DNA of 37,862 nt, taken from the NCBI GenBank assembly GCA_945867665.1, contig CAMBIR010000013.1, positions 1-37,862 on the forward strand, given 5' to 3'. Both the position numbers and the translations under genes were made by a program. This document shows positions 23,717 through 33,027 of this stretch, in pieces. The first letter of the stretch is position 1, and every line of letters starts with the position of its first letter. This stretch comes from an uncultured Bacillota bacterium. GTDB taxonomy: Bacteria > Bacillota_I > Bacilli_A > RF39 > UBA660. The notes beneath the pieces are model-generated. The model worked only from the letters and a program-made list of their open reading frames with translations. It was not told the DNA's origin and ran no database searches.

Positions 23717-24238
23717 ATGGATTATTATTTTTTATTTGTACAGGGACTTGATATTGTTGCTTGGTTGTTTATTCTTTTTAGTTATTATCGTAAAAACACG
23801 AATAAGATTTTAGTTTTTCAGATTATTGCTACTTCTTTCTTTATTCTTCATTATTATTTGCTTGGCGCTTATAGCGGGGTATTTATTTGTTTGTTGTAAG
23901 AAATTAGAGATTATTTATATTATAAGACGGATAAAGATAAATATCTATTTTTTGGTAGTATTCCATTTGTTATAGGGATAGGGATGCTTAGTTATCATAA
24001 TCTTTTTGATTTGTTACCTATTTTTTCTACTTTAATTGATGGATGTAGTTTAACTTATGGAAAGAGAGTTGTTTTATTTGGTAGTATTGTTTCTTATTCT
24101 TTGTGGGTGATTTATGATTTTTGTGTTTTATCATATACAGGGATGATTACTGATTTTTTAGTAGTTTTATCTAATATTGGGATACTTTTTTATGAAATAA
24201 ATAAGTCTTTATTTAGTAAAAAGAAATGTCATAAGTGA
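23717..24238 (+). pseudogene. YgjV-like inner membrane protein gene interrupted by an in-frame TAA
   Basis: Reading in one frame gives 60 residues, then TAA (23897-23899), then an open frame to the TGA ending at 24238. No frameshift is needed: bridging the stop yields a 173-aa polytopic membrane protein, the usual length. The first part, FVQGLDIVAWLFILFSYYRKN...HYYLLGAYSGVFICLL, looks like PF10688 (YgjV, bacterial inner membrane protein); after the stop EIRDYLYYKTDKDKYLFFG continues the family-like pattern. A point change of CAA, GAA or AAA to TAA would explain it. AGGTAGGT lies 7 nt before ATG. A pair of half-proteins or readthrough is possible, though the second part has no clear ribosome site; a sequencing error is also possible. 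Function of YgjV is unknown. Confidence 0.7.
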
Positions 24239-24328
24239 TAGTCGATTTAAGTATTTTTATCAAATCAGAAAAAAAGATAGACTTTATTTTATTAATTAGT
24301 GTATAATGAGATTTATGAGGTGAAATTT

Positions 24329-25618
24329 ATGTTAGATATTAAATTTGTAAGAGAAAATCCTGATAAAGTTAAGGAAAATATTAAAAAGAAGTTTCAAGAT
24401 AAAAAATTGCCTTTAGTGGATGAGGTAATTGATTTGGATAAGAGAGTACGTGAGTTAAAGGCAGAGGGAGATACTCTTCGTCAGACTAGAAATACGGTTA
24501 GTGATGAGATTGGTGTTTTATTTCGGGAAAAACGTGTAGATGATGCTAACGCTAAGAAAGAAGAAGTTGTTCAGATTAATGAGAAATTGGTGGATATAGA
24601 GAAGGAAGAAGAAAAGTTATCTATTCTTTTGAAAGAAAAGATGATGATGATTCCTAATATGATTGCATCTGATGTTCCTATTGGGGAAGATGATAGTAAG
24701 AATGTTGAGGAGAAAAGATTTGGAGAGCCGGTTGTTCCTGATTATGAGATTCCGTATCACTCTGATATTATGGCAAGTTTTAATGGTTTAGATAAAGAGG
24801 CTGCTGGTCGTGTTAGTGGTGCTGGTTTTTATTATTTGATGGGGGATATTGCTAGACTTCATTCTGCTGTACTTTCTTATGCTAGGGATTTTATGATTGA
24901 TAAGGGATTTACTTATTGTATTCCTCCTTATATGATTCATGGGGACGCTGTAGATGGGGTAATGTCTTTTGAAGAGAAGGATGCTATGATGTATAAAATT
25001 GAAGGGGAAGATTTATATTTGATTGGTACAAGTGAGCATTCGATGATTGCAAAATTTAAGGACCAATTATTGAAAGAAAGTGATTTACCTATTACGATGA
25101 CTTCTTATTCTCCTTGTTTTAGAAAAGAAGTTGGTGCTCATGGAATTGAGGAAAGAGGTGTTTATCGAATTCATCAATTTGAGAAACAAGAAATGGTTGT
25201 TATTTGTCGTCCAGAAGATAGTGAGAAGTGGTATGATAAGATGTGGAATTATTCAGTTCTTTTGTTCCGTAGTTTAGATATTCCTGTTCGAAAGTTAGTT
25301 TGTTGCTCTGGAGATTTAGCTGATTTAAAATATCGTTCTTGTGATATTGAGGCTTGGAGTCCTAGACAAAAGAAATATTTTGAGGTATGTTCTTGTTCTA
25401 ATTTGACGGATGCTCAGGCTAGACGTTTAGGAATTCGATATAAAAAAGAAAATGGAGAAAAAGAATTTGCTCATACTTTGAATAATACGGTTATTGCTCC
25501 TCCGAGAATGTTGATTGCATTTTTAGAAAATAATTTACAAGAGGATGGTAGTGTATTAATTCCAGAAGTATTAAGACCTTATATGGGTGGTAAGGAAAAG
25601 TTAGTACCTAAAAATTAA
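24329..25618 (+). CDS. serS: Seryl-tRNA synthetase
   Basis: 429 aa, class II synthetase charging tRNA-Ser and tRNA-Sec. Start MLDIKFVRENPDKVKENIKKK opens the N-terminal coiled-coil arm (about 1-110), which contacts the tRNA long arm. Motif 2 is FRKEVGAHGIEERGVYRIHQF and motif 3 is NTVIAPPRMLIAFLENN; SCSNLTDAQARRL matches the serine pocket region. GAGGTG ends 6 nt before ATG at 24329, and TATAAT lies at 24302-24307; an upstream in-frame start at 24299 has no site. In Bacillus serS is also near the origin. Confidence 0.97.
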   Translation: MLDIKFVRENPDKVKENIKKKFQDKKLPLVDEVIDLDKRVRELKAEGDTLRQTRNTVSDEIGVLFREKRVDDANAKKEEVVQINEKLVDIEKEEEKLSILLKEKMMMIPNMIASDVPIGEDDSKNVEEKRFGEPVVPDYEIPYHSDIMASFNGLDKEAAGRVSGAGFYYLMGDIARLHSAVLSYARDFMIDKGFTYCIPPYMIHGDAVDGVMSFEEKDAMMYKIEGEDLYLIGTSEHSMIAKFKDQLLKESDLPITMTSYSPCFRKEVGAHGIEERGVYRIHQFEKQEMVVICRPEDSEKWYDKMWNYSVLLFRSLDIPVRKLVCCSGDLADLKYRSCDIEAWSPRQKKYFEVCSCSNLTDAQARRLGIRYKKENGEKEFAHTLNNTVIAPPRMLIAFLENNLQEDGSVLIPEVLRPYMGGKEKLVPKN

Positions 25619-25624
25619 GAATTT

Positions 25625-25656
25625 AAAGAAGAATTGTTATCTAATTCTTCTTTTTT
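25625..25656 (+). terminator. Terminator of serS
   Basis: AAAGAAGAATT (25625-25635) with AATTCTTCTTT (25643-25653), loop GTTATCT, then T. Confidence 0.85.
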
Positions 25657-25665
25657 GTAATTGAG

Positions 25666-25694
25666 TTGATTAATAGTTAATTTTGTGCTATATT
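25666..25694 (+). promoter_or_regulatory. Promoter of gmk
   Basis: TTGATT (25666-25671), 17-nt spacer, TATATT (25689-25694). Confidence 0.6.
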
Positions 25695-25720
25695 AAATGA
25701 AATATTTGAGGAGGAATGTG

Positions 25721-26401
25721 ATGAGTAATATTTTAAAGACAAGAAAGAAGGGTAATTTAATTGTAATTAGTGGTCCTAGTGGTGCTGGTAAGGGAACAAT
25801 TATTAAGAGTTTATTGTCTAGTGTTGAAGGGGTATGGCTATCGATTTCTATGACTAGTCGTGAGATGAGAAAAGGAGATATTCCTGATGTTAGTTATTAT
25901 TTTGTTTCTAAGGAAGAATTTGAGGATAGGATAGAAAAGGGAATATTTTTAGAGTATGCAACTTATAATGGGAATTATTATGGAACACCTAAAGATAAGA
26001 TTGTAGAGAAGTTGAATGCTGGTTTTGATGTTATTTTAGAAATTGAAATACAAGGGGCCTTAAAGGTTAAGGAATTAATTCCTGATGCCATATTTATTTT
26101 TATTATGCCTCCTAGTATGAGAGAATTAAGGAAAAGATTAGTTAATCGAGGAACGGATAGTGCAGATAAGATTTTATCTAGATTTAGACGGGCTTATCAA
26201 GAAATTAATGAGGTTACTAAATATAATTATGTTGTGATTAATGATGAAGTAGAGCATGCTGTTAGTAAGGTTCAGGCAATTTTATTATCAGAAAGATGTC
26301 GAGTAGATAGGATCGAGGAAGTTTATTTAAATAATGAAGAAGAAGAGATTCATGAGTTATTGGTAGATAAAGAACTTAATAATGAGGAGAGAGTTATTTA
26401 G
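25721..26401 (+). CDS. gmk: Guanylate kinase
   Basis: 226 aa. Phosphorylates GMP to GDP. The P-loop GPSGAGKGT is at residues 18-26; SMTSREMRKGDIPDVSYYFVSKEEF carries the GMP-binding Ser/Arg residues, and LEIEIQGA is the conserved strand. Usual length is about 205; here a 20-residue acidic tail (NNEEEEIHELLVDKELNN) is added at the C-terminus. AGGAGG lies 6 nt before ATG at 25721; a further in-frame ATG at 25697 is upstream of it. The GNAT gene follows after 26 bp. Confidence 0.96.
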   Translation: MSNILKTRKKGNLIVISGPSGAGKGTIIKSLLSSVEGVWLSISMTSREMRKGDIPDVSYYFVSKEEFEDRIEKGIFLEYATYNGNYYGTPKDKIVEKLNAGFDVILEIEIQGALKVKELIPDAIFIFIMPPSMRELRKRLVNRGTDSADKILSRFRRAYQEINEVTKYNYVVINDEVEHAVSKVQAILLSERCRVDRIEEVYLNNEEEEIHELLVDKELNNEERVI

Positions 26402-26427
26402 TCCATTTTTGTTTTGGAGTTGATTTG

Positions 26428-27015
26428 ATGAAGAATTTAGGGACAAAGGAATTAGAGACAGAACGTTTAATTTTAAGGAAATTTACTTTAGATGATGCAA
26501 AAGATATGTTTAATAATTATGGAAGTGATAGTGATACATCAAAGTACTTAGTTTGGAATACCCATAAAAATATTGAAGATTCTATTTTATATATTAAAGA
26601 TGTATTAGAAAAATATAAAAAGGATAATTTTTATTGTTGGGGAGTTGTTTTAAAAGAAACTAATGCTTTGTTTGGAGCAATTAGTGTTATTGATTTTGAT
26701 ATTAAAAATCATACGGCGGAAGTAGGATATTGCTATGGTAGTAAATGGTGGGGAAATGGCTATGCTACAGAGAGTTTTAAAAGAGTGATTGCATTTTTAT
26801 TTGATGAAGTTGGTATAGAGACTATTTATGCTGATCATTATTTAGATAATGTTGCTAGTGGTAGGGTTATGGAGAAATGTGGTTTGAAAAAAGAAGGAAT
26901 TCTTCGGAAAAGAATGTATGATAAGAATGGAAATTTAAGTGATTTAGTTAGTTATTCAATTTTAAAAGAAGAATATTTGTATTCTAAAAAAGTAGAAATA
27001 ATTGATTCGTTGTAA
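26428..27015 (+). CDS. GNAT family acetyltransferase, RimJ/RimL type
   Basis: 195 aa. ETERLILRKFTLDDAKDMF (residues 7-25) is the standard start of RimJ/RimL N-acetyltransferases; the acetyl-CoA binding strand and loop are near GYCYGSKWWGNGYATES (about 108-124), and DNVASGRVMEKCGLKKEG (about 145-162) is the conserved C-terminal half. Such enzymes acetylate N-termini of proteins or small molecules; substrate is not predictable. GGAG lies 8 nt upstream of ATG at 26428 (a TTG at 26425 is less likely). Probably in the gmk operon. Confidence 0.85.
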   Translation: MKNLGTKELETERLILRKFTLDDAKDMFNNYGSDSDTSKYLVWNTHKNIEDSILYIKDVLEKYKKDNFYCWGVVLKETNALFGAISVIDFDIKNHTAEVGYCYGSKWWGNGYATESFKRVIAFLFDEVGIETIYADHYLDNVASGRVMEKCGLKKEGILRKRMYDKNGNLSDLVSYSILKEEYLYSKKVEIIDSL

Positions 27016-27132
27016 AATTGGTGTAAAAAGGGTGAGTTATTTGGGTAAAAAATACTTAAAACTCTTTTTCTTTTACTTTAAGAGAAGACTAGATAAGTAT
27101 TATAAATGTAGAAAAATGTTTAAGTGTTGTTA

Positions 27133-27161
27133 TTGTAATGTTTTTTGTTTTGAATTATAAT
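27133..27161 (+). promoter_or_regulatory. Promoter of the pyruvate:ferredoxin oxidoreductase gene
   Basis: TTGTAA (27133-27138), 17-nt spacer, TATAAT (27156-27161), 34 bp before the start codon. Confidence 0.65.
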
Positions 27162-27195
27162 TAGATTAAGAAATTATTGGAAAAGAGGGATAAAT

Positions 27196-30100
27196 GTGGT
27201 TAAGTATAAAACAATGGATGCCAATGAGGCGGTTAGTAGAGTTGCTTATTTATTTAGTGAGGTGTGTGGAATTTATCCGATTACGCCGGCATCTCCTATG
27301 GCAGAGCATATAGATGAATATGCATCTCATGAAAAGAAGAACTTTTTTGGAAATGTTGTTGATGTTGTTGAGATGCAGTCAGAGGCTGGGGCTGTTGGTG
27401 TTGTTCATGGAGCCTTACAGAGTGGAGCGTTTGCTACTACTTTCACGGCAAGTCAGGGTCTTCTTTTAATGATTCCTACTTTATATAAAATGGCTGGTGA
27501 GTTGCTTCCAGGTGTTATTCATGTTGCAGCTAGAAGTTTGTCAACGCATGCACTTAGTATTTTTGGAGATCATCAGGATGTTTATGCAGTTAAGGGAACT
27601 GGTGTTTGTATGCTTGCTTCTAGTAATGTTGAGGAAGCCTATCATATGGCAGTTGTAGCACATTTAGCAGCAATTGAATCTAGTTTGCCTTTTGTTCATT
27701 TTTTTGATGGTTTTAGGACAAGTCACGAGATTAATAAGGTTCGTTTGATGGATGAGAGTCGTATTTCTAAATTGATTGATAAGAAGGCAATTCTTCGTTT
27801 TAGAGAGAATGCAATGGATTCTAATCATCCAACTACAAGAGGGACTGCTGAGAATGAGGATATTTATTTTCAACATACAGAGGCTAGAAATACTTATTAT
27901 GATCATGCTGTTTTGGTTGTTTGTGATGTAATGAAACGAATTAATGAGATGAATGGTACAGATTATCAACCATTTAACTACTATGGAAGTAAGAATGCTA
28001 CGATGGCTCTTGTGGCGATGGGAAGTGTTACGGATACGATTCGAGAAGTTGTAGATCAATTGAATGCATGTGGTGGAAATTATGGTGTTGTTTGTGTTCA
28101 TTTGTATCGTCCATTTAGTGCAAAACATTTCTTATCTGTTTTACCAAAGACAGTAGAGAAAGTTGCTGTTTTAGATAGGGCAAAAGATGCTGGTAGTGTT
28201 GGAGAGCCTTTATATATGGATGTTACAAATGTTCTTTGTGATAAAAATATTATGGTTGTTGGAGGAAGATATGGTCTTTCTTCTAAAAATACAACGCCTG
28301 CACAAATTAAATCTGTTTTTGATTTTTTAGGAAGTAGAAAGGTTCATCATAATTTTACTGTTGGTATTTTAGATGACGTTACGCATCTTAGTTTAAAAGT
28401 TGATTCTAAGTTCTGTTTACCAGAAGAGGGAATGAATTTATTAATTTATGGATATGGCTCTGATGGGATGGTTTCTACTTCTAAAGATTTAATTAAGATA
28501 TTAGGGGATAATACAAAAAATTATGTACAGGGATATTTTCAATATGACTCTAAAAAAAGTGGTGGTGTTACTAGAAGCCATATTCGTATTAGTGACAAGA
28601 TAATTCATAAACCTTATTATGTTGAAAATGCTAAGCTCGTTGTTGTTAGTAAAGATAATTATATGTATTTGTATGATGTTTTAGATAATATTGTGTCTGG
28701 TGGAATACTACTTCTTAATACTTCTTTGTCGGAAGATGATTTGATTCGTAGTTTACCAAATAAAGTGAAGTATTTACTTGCTAAGAAAAATATTCAGTTT
28801 TATGTGATTGATGCTTATGGTTTGGTGAATACTCTTGGGTTAAGAGATAAAATTAGTACTTGTATGGAAGCTTGTATTTTTGAACTTATTGGTGTACTTC
28901 CTAAGAAAAAATACTTATCTATTATGAAAGAGTCTAATGAGAAAAGATTTTTGAGTAAGGGGCAGTCTATTGTAGACGCTAATAATAAGGTAGTGGATAA
29001 GGCTTTATCAGAATTAAGAGAAATAAATGTTGATAAAAAATGGAAGAATTTGGTTTATTTTGATGATGATGCTTTATCTGATGAAGAAATTATTCGTCGC
29101 TTGAAGGGGGATAGTTTGCCTGTTAGTTCTTTCATTGATAAAGCAAATGGTGTTTTTGATGGTGGTAATACTTGGAGAGAAAAAAGAGATATTGCCGAGA
29201 GAGTTCCTTGTTGGAAGAAGGATTCATGTATTCAATGTAATCAATGTGCTTTTGTTTGTCCACATGGCGTGATTCGCCCATTTTTATTGGATAAGAATGA
29301 TACTGAAGTAGAAGCAGTTGACTCTATTTTTCCAAGAGACGTAAAATACGCTATTGGTGTATCTTATAAAGATTGTACTGGTTGTGGATTATGCTATCAA
29401 ACTTGTTCTGGTAAATTGGGAAACAAAGCAATTGAGATGGTTCCTTATGATAGAGATAAATTTAGTCAAGATGATTTTGATTATTTAGTAGAGAATAATA
29501 TTAATGGCAGTTTTAAGAAAAATATTTTAAATGTCAAGAATACTGGATTTATTGCTCCTAAATTTGAATTTAGTGGAAGTTGTGCTGGCTGTGGAGAGAC
29601 GGCTTATTTAAAAAATTTAACGCAAGTTTTTCAGGAAAGATTGATGATTGCTAATGCAACAGGTTGTTCTTCTATTTATGGGGCTAGTGTTCCTTCATTT
29701 CCTTATAAAGTTGCTTGGGCAAATAGTTTATTTGAGGATAATGCTGAATTTGGTCTTGGTATTTATAAAGGGATAGAAGTTACTAGAAGAAAAGTTTACC
29801 AATATATGAGAGAAAATTTGAATAAGGATAAAGAATTATTTTCTAAGTGGTTAGAGAATTTTAATAATGCAGATGTTTGTCGGGAAGTTTTAGCTAAAAT
29901 TGATTTTGATCAACATAAAAAGTTAAGACAATATGCGAGTTATATTGTACCTAATAGTATGTGGATTGTTGGTGGGGATGGTTTTGCTTATGATATTGGT
30001 TATAGTGGAATTGACCATGTGATTTCTAGAAATGATAATATTAATATTTTAGTTTTGGATACGGAGGTGTATTCTAATACTGGTGGTCAGGCTTCTAAAT

Positions 30101-30588
30101 CTAGTAATAAAGGAGCAGTCGCTCAATTTGCTTCTCATGGAAAACAAAGTTATAAAAAAGATTTAGCCCGTATGGCAATGTGTTATCCTAATTGTTATGT
30201 TGCTTGTGTTAATATTGGTTATGATAAGGAACAATATTTGCGTGTTTTAAAAGAGGCTGATGAACATAATGGGCCTAGTCTTGTTATTGCTTATTCTCCT
30301 TGTATTGAGCATGGAATAAAAAAGGGAATGGAATATAGTTTAGTGGATAGTCATTTAGCAACAGAATGTGGATATTTTCCTATATTTAGGTATTCTCCAG
30401 AAAAGGAAAAATTTTATTTGGATAGTAAAAAAGTTGACTTTTCTTTGTATGATCATTTTCTAGAAGGAGAGAATCGCTATTTGAATTTGAAAAGAGTTAA
30501 TCCAAAAGAGGCAGATGTTATTTTAGAAGATCAGAAAAAGAATGCTATGAAAAGATATGAATATTTACAAAAATTAAGCGATGAATAA
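27196..30588 (+). CDS. nifJ: Pyruvate:ferredoxin (flavodoxin) oxidoreductase, single chain
   Basis: 1130 aa, close to the usual 1170. It converts pyruvate and CoA to acetyl-CoA and CO2, reducing ferredoxin, and is oxygen-sensitive in most anaerobes. All domains are on one chain: N-terminal pyrimidine-binding domain (AVSRVAYLFSEVCGIYPITPASPM), domain II/III, two 4Fe4S motifs CIQCNQCAFVCP (about 677) and CTGCGLCYQTC (about 727), the proximal-cluster CAGC (about 796) with Cys in ATGCSS and in SPCIEHG, and the thiamine diphosphate segment GDGFAYDIGYSG (about 926) with EVYSNTGGQASKSS. Start is GTG at 27196, GAGGG 6 nt upstream. It is transcribed alone, with a terminator beyond. Confidence 0.97.
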   Translation: MVKYKTMDANEAVSRVAYLFSEVCGIYPITPASPMAEHIDEYASHEKKNFFGNVVDVVEMQSEAGAVGVVHGALQSGAFATTFTASQGLLLMIPTLYKMAGELLPGVIHVAARSLSTHALSIFGDHQDVYAVKGTGVCMLASSNVEEAYHMAVVAHLAAIESSLPFVHFFDGFRTSHEINKVRLMDESRISKLIDKKAILRFRENAMDSNHPTTRGTAENEDIYFQHTEARNTYYDHAVLVVCDVMKRINEMNGTDYQPFNYYGSKNATMALVAMGSVTDTIREVVDQLNACGGNYGVVCVHLYRPFSAKHFLSVLPKTVEKVAVLDRAKDAGSVGEPLYMDVTNVLCDKNIMVVGGRYGLSSKNTTPAQIKSVFDFLGSRKVHHNFTVGILDDVTHLSLKVDSKFCLPEEGMNLLIYGYGSDGMVSTSKDLIKILGDNTKNYVQGYFQYDSKKSGGVTRSHIRISDKIIHKPYYVENAKLVVVSKDNYMYLYDVLDNIVSGGILLLNTSLSEDDLIRSLPNKVKYLLAKKNIQFYVIDAYGLVNTLGLRDKISTCMEACIFELIGVLPKKKYLSIMKESNEKRFLSKGQSIVDANNKVVDKALSELREINVDKKWKNLVYFDDDALSDEEIIRRLKGDSLPVSSFIDKANGVFDGGNTWREKRDIAERVPCWKKDSCIQCNQCAFVCPHGVIRPFLLDKNDTEVEAVDSIFPRDVKYAIGVSYKDCTGCGLCYQTCSGKLGNKAIEMVPYDRDKFSQDDFDYLVENNINGSFKKNILNVKNTGFIAPKFEFSGSCAGCGETAYLKNLTQVFQERLMIANATGCSSIYGASVPSFPYKVAWANSLFEDNAEFGLGIYKGIEVTRRKVYQYMRENLNKDKELFSKWLENFNNADVCREVLAKIDFDQHKKLRQYASYIVPNSMWIVGGDGFAYDIGYSGIDHVISRNDNINILVLDTEVYSNTGGQASKSSNKGAVAQFASHGKQSYKKDLARMAMCYPNCYVACVNIGYDKEQYLRVLKEADEHNGPSLVIAYSPCIEHGIKKGMEYSLVDSHLATECGYFPIFRYSPEKEKFYLDSKKVDFSLYDHFLEGENRYLNLKRVNPKEADVILEDQKKNAMKRYEYLQKLSDE

Positions 30589-30665
30589 AGATATAAAGAA
30601 ACAATTTAAAAAAGAAGAAATATGGGGACTTGATATTTTATATTAGATAAAGAAATGGATGTTTG

Positions 30666-30702
30666 GGAAAATATGGGTCAAAATTTTGATATTTTCCTTT
30701 TT
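30666..30702 (+). terminator. Terminator of the pyruvate oxidoreductase gene
   Basis: GGAAAATAT (30666-30674) and ATATTTTCC (30689-30697) are perfect complements; TCAAAATTTTGA within the loop is itself a palindrome, and a T-run follows. Confidence 0.75.
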
Positions 30703-30840
30703 CTTATATTGTTATGTTGGGGGTAGATTATTTTAAAAATTGGTCAGAAAATGAATTATGATTTATAGTAAACATAAATTATGAAGAATGTAGGTATAGG
30801 CATTAGTGGAAATTTCTAACTTAGTGTCAAGAAAAAATAT

Positions 30841-30868
30841 TTGGAATTTTAATGTTTGGTGATATAAT
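30841..30868 (+). promoter_or_regulatory. Promoter of the 153-aa gene
   Basis: TTGGAA (30841-30846), 16-nt spacer, TATAAT (30863-30868). Confidence 0.5.
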
Positions 30869-30898
30869 GGAGTTATAGTAGAAGAGGAGTTGGAAAAA

Positions 30899-31360
30899 GT
30901 GGCTGAAAAGTTAAAAGGTAAGAAGTTGAATTTTAATAATTTTGAAAATAAAAAAGATGTGATTTTGGGGAATAAAGAAATTGTTCGTGATGAAATGGAT
31001 AATGTTGATTTGTCAGAAAATACTTTTAAGGTAAAAACTAGAAGGATAAAGAAACCTCGTAGGAAAGGAATTTCTTTTACTCAGGCGATAAATGTTTCTG
31101 AAATTAAGAAGGCATCAGAAAAAGTAGCAGAGAAGGAAAAGATAAAAATTAAAGGTAAAAAGATAAAGGAAAAAGTAATAAACGAAAGAGAAAAAGTTAC
31201 GGATAATGAGTTAGAAAATGAGGAAACAATGTCAATTGCTGTGATTCTTTTCATATTGATTGTATGTTTTGTTATTGGTATTGTACTTGGTTATTTGTTA
31301 TATCATATCGCTATTAACAGCAGTAATGCTTTGCTAATTGTTCAAAAATTTTTATTTTAA
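30899..31360 (+). CDS. Lysine-rich protein with one C-terminal membrane helix
   Basis: 153 aa, not recognised. Residues 1-105 are highly charged, with many Lys and Glu (KTRRIKKPRRKGISFTQA; EKVAEKEKIKIKGKKIKEK), probably disordered or helical in the cytoplasm; a hydrophobic helix (about 113-138, IAVILFILIVCFVIGIVLGYLL) follows, then a short outer tail. Such a tail-anchored basic protein could bind nucleic acid or phospholipid at the membrane, but that is speculation. Start GTG at 30899 is chosen since GAGGAG ends 9 nt before it; TTG at 30890 is adjacent to that site. Confidence 0.7.
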   Translation: MAEKLKGKKLNFNNFENKKDVILGNKEIVRDEMDNVDLSENTFKVKTRRIKKPRRKGISFTQAINVSEIKKASEKVAEKEKIKIKGKKIKEKVINEREKVTDNELENEETMSIAVILFILIVCFVIGIVLGYLLYHIAINSSNALLIVQKFLF

Positions 31361-31388
31361 TTTTACATGCTAATGTAAATCGTATAAT

Positions 31389-31423
31389 CAAATGTAGCTA
31401 GATAGGTTACATTTGTTTTTTTT
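31389..31423 (+). terminator. Terminator of the 153-aa gene
   Basis: CAAATGTA (31389-31396) and TACATTTG (31408-31415), followed by T8. Confidence 0.85.
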
Positions 31424-31426
31424 ACG

Positions 31427-31455
31427 TTGACTTATGTTATAGAAATCAGTATTCT
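31427..31455 (+). promoter_or_regulatory. Promoter of the 124-aa gene
   Basis: TTGACT (31427-31432), 17-nt spacer, TATTCT (31450-31455), directly after the terminator. Confidence 0.5.
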
Positions 31456-31523
31456 TTGTTTATCTTACTTGAAATTTTAGATAGAAATAAGATTTCACTG
31501 GATTAATAGAAGGATGTGATTTT

Positions 31524-31898
31524 ATGATGGATATGGCTATTTATTTTATTTTTTTATTTTATCAATGTGATGAGGTGAAGAGGAGAATTATTTTAAGAAA
31601 CATGTTTTTAATTAGTTTTGTTTCTGAATATACAATTTCTATTAGAAATGATAGTATTTATTTTAATTTATATTCTAATTCTGTTTATTATCAATATGTT
31701 TTTCGATTGAAAAAATTGAGTAAAAAAAATGGAAAATATGTTGCTTCTTTTAAGGAAGATAGAATTAGGTGTTTTATTATTTTGGTTGATTTATATGATT
31801 CTTCTTCTTATTTGAAATATTCTTTTGATATTTTATCCAAATTTTTACTTACTTCTTCAAAAAAAGAAGCTAATGATTTATTTCATCGACTTCTATAA
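31524..31898 (+). CDS. Hypothetical protein, 124 aa
   Basis: Not recognised. It has an initial hydrophobic stretch (MDMAIYFIFLFYQ) and then alternating strands with many Tyr, Ser, Phe and basic residues, ending in a helical region with SSKKEANDLFHRLL. A ribosome site AAGGATGTGA lies upstream of ATG at 31524 and a promoter at 31427. Its last 29 bases overlap the end of the convergent tmcAL gene, so a shared terminator is not seen. Some chance that it is not translated. Confidence 0.6.
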   Translation: MMDMAIYFIFLFYQCDEVKRRIILRNMFLISFVSEYTISIRNDSIYFNLYSNSVYYQYVFRLKKLSKKNGKYVASFKEDRIRCFIILVDLYDSSSYLKYSFDILSKFLLTSSKKEANDLFHRLL

Positions 31899-33027
31899 TT
31901 GGTTTTTTTTGATATTCTTTTCGCGTTAATTCTTTGGAAAACGGAAGATAGTATATTGATAGAGCGCGGTACTCTAAATCAAGAATTTTTGAGAAATTTT
32001 TTTGGTATGCTGTAATGATAGGAATAGAAAGTTCTTTTTTGATTTTGTTTAGATAGTTTTTTCCCTTTTTGTTAAATCCAATAATACGGATGTAATCAAT
32101 CTTTATGTTGTTTGCTTCTTCTTTTGTAAAAGATGTTAAGATATGGATTAGCATACGATTGATTTTGTTGTATGTGTACCTTTTTGTTTTTAAAGATTCA
32201 ACGAGTTCTTTCCAAGTATTTGTAGTGTAAATTACTTTTTTAATTTTATTTTCGATCCCTTCATCGACAGTTTGATAAATGGACAAGTCTTTTTCTGTTA
32301 TAATTTTATACTTTAAGTAAGGAAAATAGTCTTCTAAAGTTAGATTTTTTTTGAGATATTTTTCTGTGTTAGATGGTAAATATTGGGTTACTTTTTCTTG
32401 GTTTTGAATTTTTTTTCTAATTAGTGAGGCACTCGCTATATCGTTTTCTTCTTGTTCTCCGTGGTAGGAGCCAATTCTTTTAATTAAGACAGGTTTGATA
32501 GAGGAATTTAGCTTAAGTATTTCTTTTATATAAGAAATTCCTAAGAGGTCATTTGGTTCTTTGGTTGTATATCCAATTATGTCGTTTAGTGCTTTACTTA
32601 GGGCTGTTGGGTAATTAATTCCAGTATTTAGGTAGTTTTTTACTTTTTCTTGATATTCTTGATTTTCTATTTGAGTTTTTGCAATTGTAGTTAGTTTTTC
32701 TAAATCGTTTGATTCACTTCCAAATGCTAAAATATCGATTTTTAGGTGATTTAGAGTTTCAAGAGCTCCTTTAGCAAAAATGTCTGCTGATTGAGTTGCA
32801 TAAAAAAAAGGAAGTTCTACTACTAAGTCAATTTGATTATTTAAAGCGATTTTTGCTTTGTCCCATTTATTAATGATTGAAACATCTCCTCTTTGCGTGA
32901 AATTGCTATTGGTGATTAGAATTAAAGTGGAGTTTGGATATTTTTTTTTAATTTCGTTAATTTGATATAGATGGCCTAAGTGAAAGGGATTATATTCAGC
33001 GATTATTCCTATTATTTTTTGATTCAT
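31870..33027 (-). CDS. tmcAL: tRNA(Met) cytidine acetate ligase TmcAL
   Basis: 385 aa, similar to B. subtilis YlbM/TmcAL, a nucleotidyltransferase-like enzyme that forms N4-acetylcytidine at the elongator tRNA-Met wobble position from acetate and ATP. The N-terminal GIIAEYNPFHLGH (residues 7-19) is the HIGH-like nucleotide site, followed by ILITNSNFTQRGDVSIINKW and VVELPFFYATQSADIFAKGA. GSYHGEQ and DIASASLIRK are further family motifs. AAGGAA lies 4 nt before ATG. It works on the same tRNA family as MetG, encoded earlier. Confidence 0.93.
   Translation of the reverse strand: MNQKIIGIIAEYNPFHLGHLYQINEIKKKYPNSTLILITNSNFTQRGDVSIINKWDKAKIALNNQIDLVVELPFFYATQSADIFAKGALETLNHLKIDILAFGSESNDLEKLTTIAKTQIENQEYQEKVKNYLNTGINYPTALSKALNDIIGYTTKEPNDLLGISYIKEILKLNSSIKPVLIKRIGSYHGEQEENDIASASLIRKKIQNQEKVTQYLPSNTEKYLKKNLTLEDYFPYLKYKIITEKDLSIYQTVDEGIENKIKKVIYTTNTWKELVESLKTKRYTYNKINRMLIHILTSFTKEEANNIKIDYIRIIGFNKKGKNYLNKIKKELSIPIITAYQKNFSKILDLEYRALSIYYLPFSKELTRKEYQKKPIIEVDEINH

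Larger units (their letters stand above)
30589..30898 (+). other. Intergenic region after the pyruvate oxidoreductase gene
   Basis: 310 bp. It contains a terminator (30666-30702) and a promoter (30841-30868); nothing else supportable is seen between them. Confidence 0.5.

Noticed and set aside
27664..28128. Minus-strand frame of 154 codons inside the pyruvate oxidoreductase gene
   Set aside because: Antisense shadow of a conserved enzyme; composition follows the complementary strand.
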